A stretch of DNA of 64,000 nt from Thermoplasmata archaeon (GCA_021797555.1 JAJZZM010000020.1:124001-188000); one strand, 5' to 3'. Counted from the first letter of the stretch, positions 29,963 to 39,971 are shown. A program made the numbers and translations. The notes: a model not told the origin generated them from the letters alone.

Positions 29963-30733
29963 TTAATTCACCCCTTCAAGTTCTTTTATTGCAGTTTCCG
30001 TATATAATGTTAACCTCCCGGGAATCCCACCTGGAGCCAGTTTGGTTATGCTTAAACTGTTTAATGAAGCTGTATCAACACCAGGCAATGATGAAAATGC
30101 CCTTAATTTTTCATTTGAAGATCCTACAATGAGTATACTTTTTGGCTGTTTATATGTCCTGTTCCTCATTTTTCCCCTTCCTGGCCTTATTTTTTTGCCG
30201 TTTTTAGATCTTATAATATCGTCGTAAATTCCGATATCTGATAATATTTTTACTGCATCCTTTGCTTTTGTTATATTTTCCATATCGTCTTCTACTATAA
30301 CAGGGAATGTTAAGGTATCCATTACGTTCTCTGAGATTTTATGGCCTCTTTTTAATACATAATCCCTATTCGCAGTAAAAGCTATTGCACTTAGTTTAGC
30401 TAATCTTCTTTCTTTTTTATTTATCTTCTTATATAATACCTTATCACTTCTCGGTGATAATGCGCTTCTGCCACCTACCATGCTTGCCAGCAGTACTCCC
30501 TTGGAGCCACCGGCTAACCTTGGTATCCTTGATATGCCGTGATTCGGGCCAAGATTATGGCCTACCCTTCTGGTTCCTGCTAATGGGCTTGAACCATAAG
30601 GTTGCCTCAGTGATAATGATATAGCTTTAAATGCCTTATGAACAAGGTCTTCTCTTGTGTCTATACTAAATACTGCAGGCAACTCTATTTCCTTTTTTAC
30701 TTCGCCATTAATTGAATAAACATTTGCCTTCAT
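29963..30733 (-). CDS. rpl4: 50S ribosomal protein L4
   Basis: The archaeal L4 (L1e type) is recognised by the extended loop PYGSSPLAGTRRVGHNLGPN and RIPRLAGGSKGVLLASMVGG that reaches into the tunnel wall, and by KKIRPGRGKMRNRTYKQPKS. The ATG at 30733 is preceded by GGTGATTAAA; the in-frame GTG of that site is not the start. It overlaps the end of rpl3 by a few nt if the upstream GTG is counted, and otherwise abuts it. Confidence 0.95.
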   Translation of the reverse strand: MKANVYSINGEVKKEIELPAVFSIDTREDLVHKAFKAISLSLRQPYGSSPLAGTRRVGHNLGPNHGISRIPRLAGGSKGVLLASMVGGRSALSPRSDKVLYKKINKKERRLAKLSAIAFTANRDYVLKRGHKISENVMDTLTFPVIVEDDMENITKAKDAVKILSDIGIYDDIIRSKNGKKIRPGRGKMRNRTYKQPKSILIVGSSNEKLRAFSSLPGVDTASLNSLSITKLAPGGIPGRLTLYTETAIKELEGVN

Positions 30734-30734
30734 T

Positions 30735-31727
30735 TTAATCACCCTGTTTTGATTCTTTTGATATATATGTTATTTCTACCTTTTCTGCTTTAACTACCTT
30801 CTGCCTTGCAGGATCCCTTAATTTAATTAACCTTTTTGCAGGTCCCGATATTGAACCATATAAAAGAACATAATCATTTTTTACAAGTCCATAGTTAAGA
30901 AATCCACCCTTAACGTTGATATCATTGATATCTTCCTTTTTGCCGTATTTTACTACCCTTATGTTATGCAATGTCCTCTGATGCAAACCTACCTGGCCTG
31001 CTTGTGGAACAGTATTTCTTACCCAGTCAGGATGCCATGGACCTAATGTGCCTATCATCCTCCTGTGTTTCCTGTTCTTTTTTGGCAATAATTTTACTCC
31101 GAATCTTTTTACGACGCCCTGGAAACCTTTTCCTTTTGTAACAGATATTGCATCAATAAATGCACCATCAGAAGTAAAGTCTGTGAAATGTAATTCCTTG
31201 CCCAGCTTTTCTTCGGCAAGTTTTATTCTATCTTCTATTGTTGATCCACCTATTCTTATTTCAAATATTTCAGGTGTTTTTGATGGTATTCCAGGAACAA
31301 GCTTAGGATTTGTATGTACTAATAATCTTACATCTGAAACGTCTTTTAATTCGATTTCCTTTGAATTCTTATTTTTAATTTCAGGTATTCTTTTAAATAC
31401 TTCTTTATCTATATTGTCTGCCCTTTTCTCTGCAAATATTTTTAAGCCATTGTCTCCATCCTCATAATATCTTATTGCCATTACCTTCAATGGAGGCACT
31501 TCTACAACAGTTACAGGTGCCATTATAGTTTTTCCTGCGGTTACACTAGTTTTTCTATAGTCTGTCATCTGTATATGTGTCATACCAACTTTATAGCCTG
31601 CGAATGCCTGAATCTTCGCATTGCCTTCTATTTCAGGCCATGAACGAATATCAGCCCCAATTTTTTTAGCGCGTACTCTGGGATAATACGCCATTGATCC
31701 CCTACGGGAATGATGCGGTGTCGCCAT
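30735..31727 (-). CDS. rpl3: 50S ribosomal protein L3
   Basis: First gene of the ribosomal superoperon. The archaeal L3 (330 residues) begins HHSRRGSMAYYPRVRAKKIG and contains GYKVGMTHIQMTD, SVTKGKGFQGVVKRFGVK and HRRMIGTLGPWHPDWV near the peptidyl transferase centre. GGTGATAAAAA precedes the ATG. The upstream region has TATA-like elements (TTATATCG near 31775-31782 on the minus strand) and so a short leader. Confidence 0.96.
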   Translation of the reverse strand: MATPHHSRRGSMAYYPRVRAKKIGADIRSWPEIEGNAKIQAFAGYKVGMTHIQMTDYRKTSVTAGKTIMAPVTVVEVPPLKVMAIRYYEDGDNGLKIFAEKRADNIDKEVFKRIPEIKNKNSKEIELKDVSDVRLLVHTNPKLVPGIPSKTPEIFEIRIGGSTIEDRIKLAEEKLGKELHFTDFTSDGAFIDAISVTKGKGFQGVVKRFGVKLLPKKNRKHRRMIGTLGPWHPDWVRNTVPQAGQVGLHQRTLHNIRVVKYGKKEDINDINVKGGFLNYGLVKNDYVLLYGSISGPAKRLIKLRDPARQKVVKAEKVEITYISKESKQGD

Positions 31728-32050
31728 TTTTTATCACCAACCGTTACACTTTCTATATCGCCAATAAATTACGATATAACGGGATGCGTATAGCATTGCC
31801 CATTGTGTATGGTTAAATATAGTAGAGGTTTATCGATTTAATATTTATTAAGTTTGTTATTTTTATTAAATAATTTAGAAATCATTACATTCATTGTTTC
31901 TGCCATTTAAATTGCATTACATGATAATATGCATATAATGTTACTAATAACCCAGGAAAATATAACTATTAATTTATGCCACGGACTATATTTTATAATA
32001 TACTAATTACATGACAATATAATTTTTAAATTTAATATATTAAAATAATT
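31728..32050. other. Intergenic region with superoperon promoter
   Basis: These 323 nt separate the superoperon start from the glucoamylase gene end. Toward rpl3 there are two TATA-like boxes (TTATATCG about 50 nt and CTATATTT about 95 nt before the ATG) and a leader with GGTGAT. The rest is A/T-rich with T-runs expected for termination. I see no reading frame of gene quality or RNA gene here. Confidence 0.5.
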
Positions 32051-33949
32051 TTAATTTTTATTGACATTTTTATAATTCAATAAAGTAATTATTAACTGTG
32101 CATGTGACCATATTAATGGTGAAACTGATAATGGTTTTTCTGTTACAGGATCTATCTGTTCGGATAAAACTCCGGATTCTTCACTATGATTAATGACCCA
32201 GTTAATTAACTCATTTGCTTTATCTAGATTATTAATTTTTATATAATAATCGGCAAGCCATAGTGTTGTTATTATCCAGGGATTGCCCGTTATATCTGGA
32301 TTAGCTTCTTTCCTCTGATAAAAATCATTACTATATCTTGCAATACCACCAGAATTTTTGACCCATAAGTATTCATTAATTTTTTCAACTGATGATTTTA
32401 TTTTTGGGTCATTTACATCCTTTACATCAAGATTAACTAATGATAATATTGATGAATCCAGTGTAAAATCCATTTTACCATTATAATAATTTCTACCATA
32501 GTATCCTGTTAAATCTGAATAGAATATCTCATCGAATGTTTTAATCATCATATCTGCCTTATCAGAATACTTCTGTGATAAATCCATATCATTAAATATT
32601 TTAGCAAAGTATGATGCATATTTTAATGCTTTATATACTGTAGCTACAGTATATGTATGTATGCCATATCTTTCCTCCCACAAATCAAAGGATTCCCTAG
32701 GCAAACCATTGTCATATGTGTAATTATATAAAAATTCTGCTATTTTTTTAATTAGTTTTTCATATATGTATGAAATATATTCAACATCCTTATTTATTGA
32801 GTAATAATACCATACCGCTATTATTACCAGTGCGGATTCATCTTCCTGTATTGGCAGTATTTCATGATTATCCATAAAATATGGTAGCCAGCTACTTGCT
32901 ATTTTGCCGTCCGGATTGTATTTATGGTAAAAATAACCTTGATCAGATATTGTGTTAATGCAGAAATCAAAAAATAATTTTGCAGGGTCACTATGCCCTG
33001 ATAAAATTATTGATATTGCCGCGTATGCAGAATCTCGTGGCCATGAATAATAATATGAATCCATATTGCTTCTCAATATATCACTATCACTTGATGCCAT
33101 TATTGCACCTATATCATTTATGTGTGACCTGACTATAAACAATGATTTTTTAAATATATCATTATAGTTATTAATATTTAATGGATATTTAGAAACCCAT
33201 AATTCCCAGAAATGCTCTGTTCTATTAAGCATTTTTCCCATATTATCAATATTCATAGATTTTGAATTTTCAAACAGATTTAACCGATCCCTTGAGCATA
33301 AGATATAATAAAATAATTCCATTGAAGAATCTGGCTCCATTTTGATATGATGCCTTATAACAGAATCAACTGACCCTGTTGCAATTGTATTCATTGACAA
33401 TTCATTATCCTCTGCATCTTTCCATGTACCGGCCAAACCATTAAAATCCTTTATTCCTATAGCATATTCATCAAATGAATTTTTATTGTCTATAGTTGAT
33501 ATCATAAAGTATCTTCTGCCCTTATAATGGACTATTGAATTATTTTCTGGATAATAAAAAGCGGTATCACCTATATTATTACCATATATGGAAAAATTTT
33601 GATGGAAGAACAGTTTTATATCAATTTTATTATTTGTTCCATTTATTAATTTTATTTTTTTTATATATACATCTTTATAAATATCTACAAAGTTCTGGTC
33701 TTCGAAATTTATATTATTAACTTTATACTTAACTATGCCTATCATTGTATGGTCGAAATAATCCTTCGAGATAATATTTGATTTATTAACCCATGTAAAA
33801 TTATTATCAATAGAAATACCATATTTAAATGGTTTGCCACCACTATGGTTTTCTGCCATATCCCTTGAAAAATAAAAATCTGTGAGATTATAATCCTCAT
33901 TAAAACTTACTAATAATCTACCATTGCCTATTGGTATGTATCTTACCAT
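32051..33949 (-). CDS. Glycoside hydrolase family 15 glucoamylase-like enzyme
   Basis: This 632-residue protein has the archaeal GH15 plan: an N-terminal beta-supersandwich (about 1-265) and an (alpha/alpha)6 barrel. Barrel motifs include YYYSWPRDSAYAAISII, SFDLWEERYGIHTYTVAT with the probable general acid Glu, and SEQIDPVTEKPLSVSPLIWSHAQ with the second Glu. Such enzymes release glucose from starch, glycogen or maltooligosaccharides; related Thermoplasmatales proteins are intracellular or secreted acid-stable glucoamylases. No clear signal peptide is seen here, so storage glycogen turnover is plausible. It stands alone downstream of the respiratory genes, same strand. Confidence 0.9.
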   Translation of the reverse strand: MVRYIPIGNGRLLVSFNEDYNLTDFYFSRDMAENHSGGKPFKYGISIDNNFTWVNKSNIISKDYFDHTMIGIVKYKVNNINFEDQNFVDIYKDVYIKKIKLINGTNNKIDIKLFFHQNFSIYGNNIGDTAFYYPENNSIVHYKGRRYFMISTIDNKNSFDEYAIGIKDFNGLAGTWKDAEDNELSMNTIATGSVDSVIRHHIKMEPDSSMELFYYILCSRDRLNLFENSKSMNIDNMGKMLNRTEHFWELWVSKYPLNINNYNDIFKKSLFIVRSHINDIGAIMASSDSDILRSNMDSYYYSWPRDSAYAAISIILSGHSDPAKLFFDFCINTISDQGYFYHKYNPDGKIASSWLPYFMDNHEILPIQEDESALVIIAVWYYYSINKDVEYISYIYEKLIKKIAEFLYNYTYDNGLPRESFDLWEERYGIHTYTVATVYKALKYASYFAKIFNDMDLSQKYSDKADMMIKTFDEIFYSDLTGYYGRNYYNGKMDFTLDSSILSLVNLDVKDVNDPKIKSSVEKINEYLWVKNSGGIARYSNDFYQRKEANPDITGNPWIITTLWLADYYIKINNLDKANELINWVINHSEESGVLSEQIDPVTEKPLSVSPLIWSHAQLIITLLNYKNVNKN

Positions 33950-34031
33950 AAAAAGAGATATAATTAAGTTCTATATAAAAGAATTTATATTTAATATTAT
34001 TATTGAGTAAAAATTATAACCATATATAAAG

Positions 34032-34646
34032 CTATATTAATTTATAAGGTTCACCGTGTGATGGATATATTGTTATTGGTTTCATGCTTTTTATTTTTTC
34101 CATAGACACTTCTGCAGATTTTATATCCTGTGTAAACATTTTATCTATTTTTATTTTATTTCTTTTAACTGTTAATGCATCTCCAACAAAAATTGCACTG
34201 CCAAGCTCATAATAAATGGAAATGTTTGTTTTTGTGTATCCAGGAGTGTCTATAATTTTTAGAAAATCTAGATTAAATCTATTATATGATGAAATATTTT
34301 TTACACCATCAAATTTTATACCTTTACCTTCAACTTCCATAATTCCCTTTAATTCCGGGCCATTTATCATTGCATCCATTTCCCTTTTATTTACAAATAT
34401 TTTTGGTTTATATTTATCATACAATTCTTTTAATGCACCAACGTGAATGTAATCAACAGATGTTATTAAAATATAATCAGGGCCCTCATTTTTTTCATCA
34501 TAAAAATCATAAATTTTATTTACATCGTTTTTTATGCCTGCGTCTATTTGAATAATAGTATTTTCATGATTTATAACATATATATTTACAGCAGTTTTAC
34601 CTCTAATTTTGTTTATATTATCCGGGTATTCAAAATTATTTTTCAT
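34032..34646 (-). CDS. Metallo-beta-lactamase fold protein with degenerate metal site
   Basis: The 204-residue sequence threads the MBL-fold order: IIQIDAGI strand, ILITSVDYIHVGALKEL, IIDTPGYTKTNISIYYELG, AIFVGDALTV and TIYPSHGEPY. In active members the second element is THxHxDHxG; here it is TSVDYIHVG, so most of the first metal-ligand set is lost, and the His of TPGHT is Tyr. The GDA aspartate and the last His remain. It is thus either a non-catalytic relative or binds a single metal. It is next to ctaB and downstream of the oxidase genes. GTGATTACA precedes the ATG at 34646. Confidence 0.7.
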   Translation of the reverse strand: MKNNFEYPDNINKIRGKTAVNIYVINHENTIIQIDAGIKNDVNKIYDFYDEKNEGPDYILITSVDYIHVGALKELYDKYKPKIFVNKREMDAMINGPELKGIMEVEGKGIKFDGVKNISSYNRFNLDFLKIIDTPGYTKTNISIYYELGSAIFVGDALTVKRNKIKIDKMFTQDIKSAEVSMEKIKSMKPITIYPSHGEPYKLI

Positions 34647-34659
34647 TGTAATCACTAAA

Positions 34660-35526
34660 TTATAAAAATGGATATAATATTATAACAACAAGTAAAATAA
34701 AAAGATACATGTTAGATAAGCCAAATGCGCTCCTGAAGTATTTTTTATTATAGTCATGCAGGAGGGGTTTAAGTACATAATACAGTAATATAATATCCAT
34801 TATTACAGCTATCGGTATGTACACAAAGCCTAACTTTATCTGTGGTACCAGTAGTGGAATCATAGAATAAAATATAAGAATTACAGTATTAACAATAATC
34901 CAGAATTCAGTTTTTTTAATTCCCACTACTGCAGGTAACATCGGTACGTTGCTTTTTTTATAATCATCAACGTTATTTACAGAAAGATTCCAGAAGTGTG
35001 TAGGTGTCCACATAAACACAAGAAATGCTACAAATAACGATGTCAATGATACCGAGTTGGTTAATGCTGCCCATCCTGCCAATGCGGGAAAACCTCCTGC
35101 TATACCACCTATAACAATGTTTAATGATGTCCTTCTTTTTAATATAATTGTGTATAAAAGTACATAACTTAAAAACCCTGCGAATATGAAAACCGCAGTT
35201 AATAAATTAATAAATGTATAACTTATAGCAAAAGATAAAATTATCATTACTGTTGATATTAAAAATATTTTATTTCTTGTTTCTGGATTTAATGTACTTG
35301 ACCTTGATTTTGTTCTTTTCATTTTTATATCTATATCCATATCATAAATATTATTAAATATACTTGCTGACATTGATGCCAGAGTTCCGCTTAATAGTAA
35401 AAGGAATAAAATTAAAGGATATTTTATACTTCCAGGTACAAGCATAAAGCCTGCAACGGCAACTAAATCAATAAGAATCGTAATTTCCATTTTTGTAATT
35501 TTCATGAAATTTGAAAGTTTTGACAT
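34660..35526 (-). CDS. ctaB: Protoheme IX farnesyltransferase (heme O synthase)
   Basis: This UbiA-family integral membrane prenyltransferase (288 residues, about eight to nine helices) farnesylates heme B to heme O. The first Asp-rich motif is NIYDMDIDIKMKRTKSR near residue 60-76, then AGWAALTNSV, and the heme-synthase segment WTPTHFWNLSVNNVDDYKKS with MLPAVVGIKKTE. It is downstream of coxB on the same strand (49 nt gap), and the heme A synthase gene lies at 45918, so both heme-tailoring enzymes flank the oxidase. Confidence 0.93.
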   Translation of the reverse strand: MSKLSNFMKITKMEITILIDLVAVAGFMLVPGSIKYPLILFLLLLSGTLASMSASIFNNIYDMDIDIKMKRTKSRSSTLNPETRNKIFLISTVMIILSFAISYTFINLLTAVFIFAGFLSYVLLYTIILKRRTSLNIVIGGIAGGFPALAGWAALTNSVSLTSLFVAFLVFMWTPTHFWNLSVNNVDDYKKSNVPMLPAVVGIKKTEFWIIVNTVILIFYSMIPLLVPQIKLGFVYIPIAVIMDIILLYYVLKPLLHDYNKKYFRSAFGLSNMYLFILLVVIILYPFL

Positions 35527-35575
35527 ACAATCTCACCTTGTTAAGTTTTAAAATTTATAAAAAATAAAAATTTAT

Positions 35576-36409
35576 TTAATCTCCAGCTGATGGTGGTGCT
35601 GCTGGTATACCATTATCATAATCTGTTGGACCATAGTTATATGTTACACCGTGATAAACAAATGTTTCATTCATTTCTCCGGGTTTCTGCTGATTTTCCC
35701 ATTTTGTGAAGTTCTGCGGTGTTAAAACAAATGCCTGACCTCTCATATGTGCATGTCCTAATCCACAGAGTTCTACACATTCGAAGTAGAATAAGCCTGT
35801 TTGTGTTATATTTGTCCATATATAGTTGTAATGCCCAGGGAATGCATCCACCTTTGTTACATTAATTAGATAGAACGAATGCATTACGTCAACACTAGTA
35901 ACATTAAACTGTATCGGCGTATCGTCTGGTAGTACTGCATAGTGCCTTGTTGATGACCCGTTTGGATATATGAATATCCACTGCCACTGATAACCGACTA
36001 CATCAATGTCCATATAATGATGGGCATCTGTGGGTGCACTTGGTGCTGCTCCGGCAACCCTTATCCCATATGCTGGTGGTAAATCATAAACCAGTAATGA
36101 CAACAATATAAGAACAACGAATAGAACGAACAATTTGAATATAGTTTTATTGCCACGTTCTATTTCTTCTATTCTGCCTGGTCTCATATCCTCTTTTGGA
36201 TTGTAATGTTCGTTTATGAAATTATCTGATTCTTTTTTATGATAACTCCTTATGAATACAAATACATACCAGAAGGCAAAACCTCCACCAATAACTATTC
36301 CTGGCAGTATGTATGCCAGAAATATTGATGTTATTTCAGCACCGGTTATGGAACCTGTAGGTATTAAATGATATACATCAGGAATTATATTATATATATT
36401 TTCTAACAT
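35576..36409 (-). CDS. Heme-copper oxidase subunit II with CuA site
   Basis: This 277-residue protein has two N-terminal membrane helices (about 25-50 and 90-110) and an exterior cupredoxin domain. The CuA ligands are present: His in VDVMHSFYL and the cluster CVELCGLGHAHM (two Cys, Glu, His, Met). WQWIFIYPNG is the Trp-rich electron entry patch of subunit II. A CuA site means it takes electrons from a soluble or anchored carrier such as sulfocyanin rather than from quinol. It lies 11 nt downstream of the sulfocyanin gene. The C-terminus is Pro/Ala/Gly-rich. Confidence 0.93.
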   Translation of the reverse strand: MLENIYNIIPDVYHLIPTGSITGAEITSIFLAYILPGIVIGGGFAFWYVFVFIRSYHKKESDNFINEHYNPKEDMRPGRIEEIERGNKTIFKLFVLFVVLILLSLLVYDLPPAYGIRVAGAAPSAPTDAHHYMDIDVVGYQWQWIFIYPNGSSTRHYAVLPDDTPIQFNVTSVDVMHSFYLINVTKVDAFPGHYNYIWTNITQTGLFYFECVELCGLGHAHMRGQAFVLTPQNFTKWENQQKPGEMNETFVYHGVTYNYGPTDYDNGIPAAPPSAGD

Positions 36410-36420
36410 TTTTTATCACC

Positions 36421-37035
36421 TTATTTTATTGTGTAATATGGAACAGTTACACTGCTGCTCACTATCACGAATGCGTACATGCCTGCTTCAGCGTGTGTAG
36501 TTAAACCACATACGACCCAATAGTTACCGGGTATTGTATTGTTCCACCATATTGCCCTGTAATGTGCGGTATTTCCATACCATATTGGGAGTATTGTGCC
36601 CGTACTGACTATGACCTTCTCAACATGAACACTGGTATGTGCCCATATAGGTCCACGTGCCCACTGATATGAATATGGCAATTCAAATTTCAGTGTGTGT
36701 GGCTTTACCTCATAATTTGTCATATTTGCATGTATATATGCGTGTGCCGGTAAATATATTGTCATTGCACCGTAGGATGTACCGTTAAAGTTAAATGGAT
36801 ATGCATCTGGATGACCATTTCCCTGACCCCATGCAGCAAGTGAAAGATTTACCACCTCATGGGTTCCAGTTGCATTTGTTACATTATAATATGGTATATC
36901 CCTATGTGCTACTGCACCCTGATCTGACATTATGGTATTCATGGGTTCGTAGGATGCAACTGTTATACCTATTGCCGCAATCAGTATGACCGCCACTATC
37001 AATACGGCAAATGCAGCTTTTGTTAATGTCTTCAA
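36421..37035 (-). CDS. Sulfocyanin-like membrane-anchored blue copper protein
   Basis: This is a cupredoxin with one N-terminal membrane anchor (about residues 5-28) and an exterior domain. Copper ligands: His in VKPHTLKFEL, and Cys, His, Met in VVCGLTTHAEAGM, the C-x4-H-x4-M pattern of sulfocyanin. The best start is TTG 37035, which overlaps the stop of the small upstream gene (TTGA) and is preceded by AGGTGG at five nt; the frame continues upstream without a good start. It is a likely electron donor to CuA of subunit II. In acidophilic archaea sulfocyanin has been linked to iron oxidation and general respiration. Confidence 0.87.
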   Translation of the reverse strand: MKTLTKAAFAVLIVAVILIAAIGITVASYEPMNTIMSDQGAVAHRDIPYYNVTNATGTHEVVNLSLAAWGQGNGHPDAYPFNFNGTSYGAMTIYLPAHAYIHANMTNYEVKPHTLKFELPYSYQWARGPIWAHTSVHVEKVIVSTGTILPIWYGNTAHYRAIWWNNTIPGNYWVVCGLTTHAEAGMYAFVIVSSSVTVPYYTIK

Positions 37036-37262
37036 GAGAACCACCTGCCCATAAATACATTCATGAATAGCCATAAGGTAAACCATATAGCTATTACAAT
37101 TACGGCAAGTGCATATGGATTTTTCCATATAGTGACTTCATTGTATTCAAAGTCGTCATCACCAAGTGTCATCTCAACATCTGCATAGTCATATGATTTT
37201 TTTACTTCGTTTTTATTTACATTTTTATTTATATTTTCAGCTCTTTCATTATTTTCAACCAT
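37032..37262 (-). CDS. Small single-helix membrane protein of the oxidase operon
   Basis: A 76-residue protein with a hydrophilic, Asn/Lys/Glu-rich N-terminal part (residues 1-48, acidic patch LGDDDFEY) and one C-terminal transmembrane helix (about 50-70) ending in GRWFS. I recognise no family. Its position between the CoxI-III fusion gene (10 nt upstream) and sulfocyanin (4-nt overlap) suggests an accessory or assembly subunit of the terminal oxidase. GTGATAAAA precedes the ATG at 37262. Confidence 0.75.
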   Translation of the reverse strand: MVENNERAENINKNVNKNEVKKSYDYADVEMTLGDDDFEYNEVTIWKNPYALAVIVIAIWFTLWLFMNVFMGRWFS

Positions 37263-37272
37263 TTTTATCACC

Positions 37273-39774
37273 TCACACTACAAATGCTATTGTAGTAAAC
37301 ACACTTGTAAGGAATACAAATGCAATAAACCACATTAGTATATCTGCGCTTGTAGCAGTTCTTCCCCATAATATTCTCTTACTTTTCTTTATCTGTACCA
37401 TGTATCTTATCATTACGGCTATTACACCTACTGCAAACAATGCATCCATTAATGATATTATCCAGAACATGGATGATACTGGATTTGTACCAATGTTTGA
37501 TAGGTTCATTGCACTGTATGAATTTATTACCACAAATGATAATAACGATGTTATAAGGTATATTATTGCAAATACTGTTGCTATTAGCATATGATTGAAT
37601 GATTTGTTTCTGTTTTTATTTATTGCACCGTATAGTGAAAACCATGAGAATAAAGCCGCTATTCCTATAGTTATTATTGATACTGCTATATATACAGATG
37701 CCAGTGATGGGAAGAAGAATGTTGTTGGGTCATTCCCTTCCACATAGGGTGAAACTGCCTGTAATTTTAACCATTCTACCATTCCATAGAACGTTGCCAT
37801 CCATATCATGTCACCTGCAAGGAATATTAACATTCCAAGCCTCATGTTGTTGAAACCCTTTGTAACAGGGTCTTTTTTATATGTGGGTGGTACGTTTGGT
37901 GATTTTAATTTGTAATCATCATACATCCATCTTAAGCATCCCCATACAAATAATGCTAGTGCGAATGCAACTATTGCATAACCAAGATATGCATATAATG
38001 CCCCAAATGCGTATGGTTTATGTCCCATTAATGCTATAACAGCACCAAAGAATGCCAGTGTAACTCCTCCACCTATAAGCAATGGTGAATATGATAGCTC
38101 CACTTTTGATGGTTTTATTGGATGATTCTGATCCATTAATAAATCTCTATGGTCTTCTCCACCAACATATGGCTCATAGTCAAAGTTATAGTATTTTGGA
38201 GGGTTTGTTGTGAACCATACAAATCCAGCCGTTGCCTTGTATGGATTTGTTTCTGTTAATGGTTTATGTTTCTTTAATGAATAACCGAAGTTTGCAAACA
38301 TTATAAGGAATGATAAACCGAATATAAATGCACCCGCTGTTGAGATCTCATTAAATATTGTATAACCAAATCCGGACTGGTATGTATAAACCCTTCTGGG
38401 TAAATCATACAGGAAGAACATTGGGAAGTATAATGTGTTTACACCTATGTATGCAATTGCCCAGTGGATTCTTCCAAGTGTTTCATTATACATTTTCCCC
38501 GTAAATTTTGGGAAGTAATAGTATAAATTACCCATTAATCCCATTACGGCAACTCCTACCATAAAATAATGGAAGTGCGCCACTACATAATAATCTCCAT
38601 GAACTATTGTATCTATAGCTAATGATGACTGTGTTACCCCTGTTACACCCCCTATCATAAATGATGTTGAGGCTGCAAGCGCAAATAATATTGGTGTCTG
38701 GAATTTATGCTTTGCACCCAGTAACGTTGCTATTAGACCTACTATAAGCATTGATGTGGGTATAGATATTGTCTCTGTAAATATACTAGTTGCCATTAAC
38801 CATGCAAATACTATGCCCGTCATAAATGTATGATGCAAGAACACCATTACACTATCTACGGATATTGCACCCATTGCAGCTATCATCCATTTTTTCAGGT
38901 AAGGTGCCTTATGACCTAGATTCGATAAATAATCGAACATTGCGCCTGTTCCAGGCAATAGCAATAGATAAACCTCGGGGTGACCGAAATACCAGAACAG
39001 GTTTTCCCACATTAACGCACCGCCATATGTTGATATATATGCTGAAAAACCAAATACATTTGATATAACTAGTATAAAGAACATTGCAGTTATTTCGGGG
39101 AAAACAAACCAGGATATCATTGCAACCCATAATACTGCCCATGCAAATAATGGTAGATTCATTAATCTGAAACCTCTTGCCCTTGCTTTGAATACCGTTG
39201 CTATGACCTCTGTAGAAGCTATTATAGTACCAAGTCCTCTAACCACCACAGCGGCAGCAGCAGTATCTGCTCCAAGATATGGTGTGAATTTAAATGAGGA
39301 TAATGGCTCATATACTGTCCATCCTGTATCCAAATTGCCACCAGGTAAGAAGAAACCAATCCATAATAATATTCCGCTGAATAGAAATAACCAGTAACCC
39401 AATGCATTTATTCTTGGATAGATCATATCTCTTGACCCTATTGCCAGCGGTATTAAATATATACCAAAACCAAAACCCAACGGTCCAAGGAACCATATTA
39501 ACATTGTTAATCCATGTATTGTCACAAGTTGATTGTATTGTAGTGCATCAAGGAATCTTCCTGAGAATAAACTGAAATTAACAAGGTCATACCTTGGTAT
39601 CGCTAGCTGTACTCTCATTAGTAATGCAAGAACTCCACCTCCAATGAAAAAAGTCAGTGACGTTAGTATGTACAATAAACCTACCTGTTTGTGATTGGTT
39701 GTAAAGATCCAACCTTTCACGGAATTGTAAATCTTATTATTCTCTTCGTATACTTTATTATCTTTACTTTCCAT
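37273..39774 (-). CDS. Fused heme-copper oxidase subunits I and III
   Basis: The first ~560 residues are subunit I of an A-type (SoxM-like) oxidase: the low-spin heme His in VTIHGLTMLIW, GHPEVYLLLLPG with CuB His and the cross-linked Tyr, FLHHTFM with two CuB His, and VAHFHYFMVG with the high-spin and low-spin heme ligands. After a linker (about 560-620) the last ~220 residues have five or more helices with the layout of subunit III. TTATATC lies about 26 nt before ATG 39774, fitting a leaderless start there rather than the ATG 57 nt upstream, which follows a second TATA-like box too closely. Terminal step: O2 to water with proton pumping. Confidence 0.93.
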   Translation of the reverse strand: MESKDNKVYEENNKIYNSVKGWIFTTNHKQVGLLYILTSLTFFIGGGVLALLMRVQLAIPRYDLVNFSLFSGRFLDALQYNQLVTIHGLTMLIWFLGPLGFGFGIYLIPLAIGSRDMIYPRINALGYWLFLFSGILLWIGFFLPGGNLDTGWTVYEPLSSFKFTPYLGADTAAAAVVVRGLGTIIASTEVIATVFKARARGFRLMNLPLFAWAVLWVAMISWFVFPEITAMFFILVISNVFGFSAYISTYGGALMWENLFWYFGHPEVYLLLLPGTGAMFDYLSNLGHKAPYLKKWMIAAMGAISVDSVMVFLHHTFMTGIVFAWLMATSIFTETISIPTSMLIVGLIATLLGAKHKFQTPILFALAASTSFMIGGVTGVTQSSLAIDTIVHGDYYVVAHFHYFMVGVAVMGLMGNLYYYFPKFTGKMYNETLGRIHWAIAYIGVNTLYFPMFFLYDLPRRVYTYQSGFGYTIFNEISTAGAFIFGLSFLIMFANFGYSLKKHKPLTETNPYKATAGFVWFTTNPPKYYNFDYEPYVGGEDHRDLLMDQNHPIKPSKVELSYSPLLIGGGVTLAFFGAVIALMGHKPYAFGALYAYLGYAIVAFALALFVWGCLRWMYDDYKLKSPNVPPTYKKDPVTKGFNNMRLGMLIFLAGDMIWMATFYGMVEWLKLQAVSPYVEGNDPTTFFFPSLASVYIAVSIITIGIAALFSWFSLYGAINKNRNKSFNHMLIATVFAIIYLITSLLSFVVINSYSAMNLSNIGTNPVSSMFWIISLMDALFAVGVIAVMIRYMVQIKKSKRILWGRTATSADILMWFIAFVFLTSVFTTIAFVV

Positions 39775-39971
39775 GGATATAATATTTTTATTCTGGATAT
39801 AAGTGTAATTATAGAATATTTTCAAATCCATTATTATTTTATACGTATAATTATTTTAAGGTCATAATGATTCATTTAAATTAAATTTAGATTTATTTTT
39901 TATAATGCTAAATAACAATATAATGATATAATACATATAAAATTTTTATCTAAAAATACTATCAATAAAAA

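Noticed and set aside
37273-39774. CoxI-CoxIII as two genes joined by a sequencing error
   Set aside because: The frame is continuous with a plausible linker and no extra ribosome-binding site; CoxI-III fusions are known in heme-copper oxidases of archaea.
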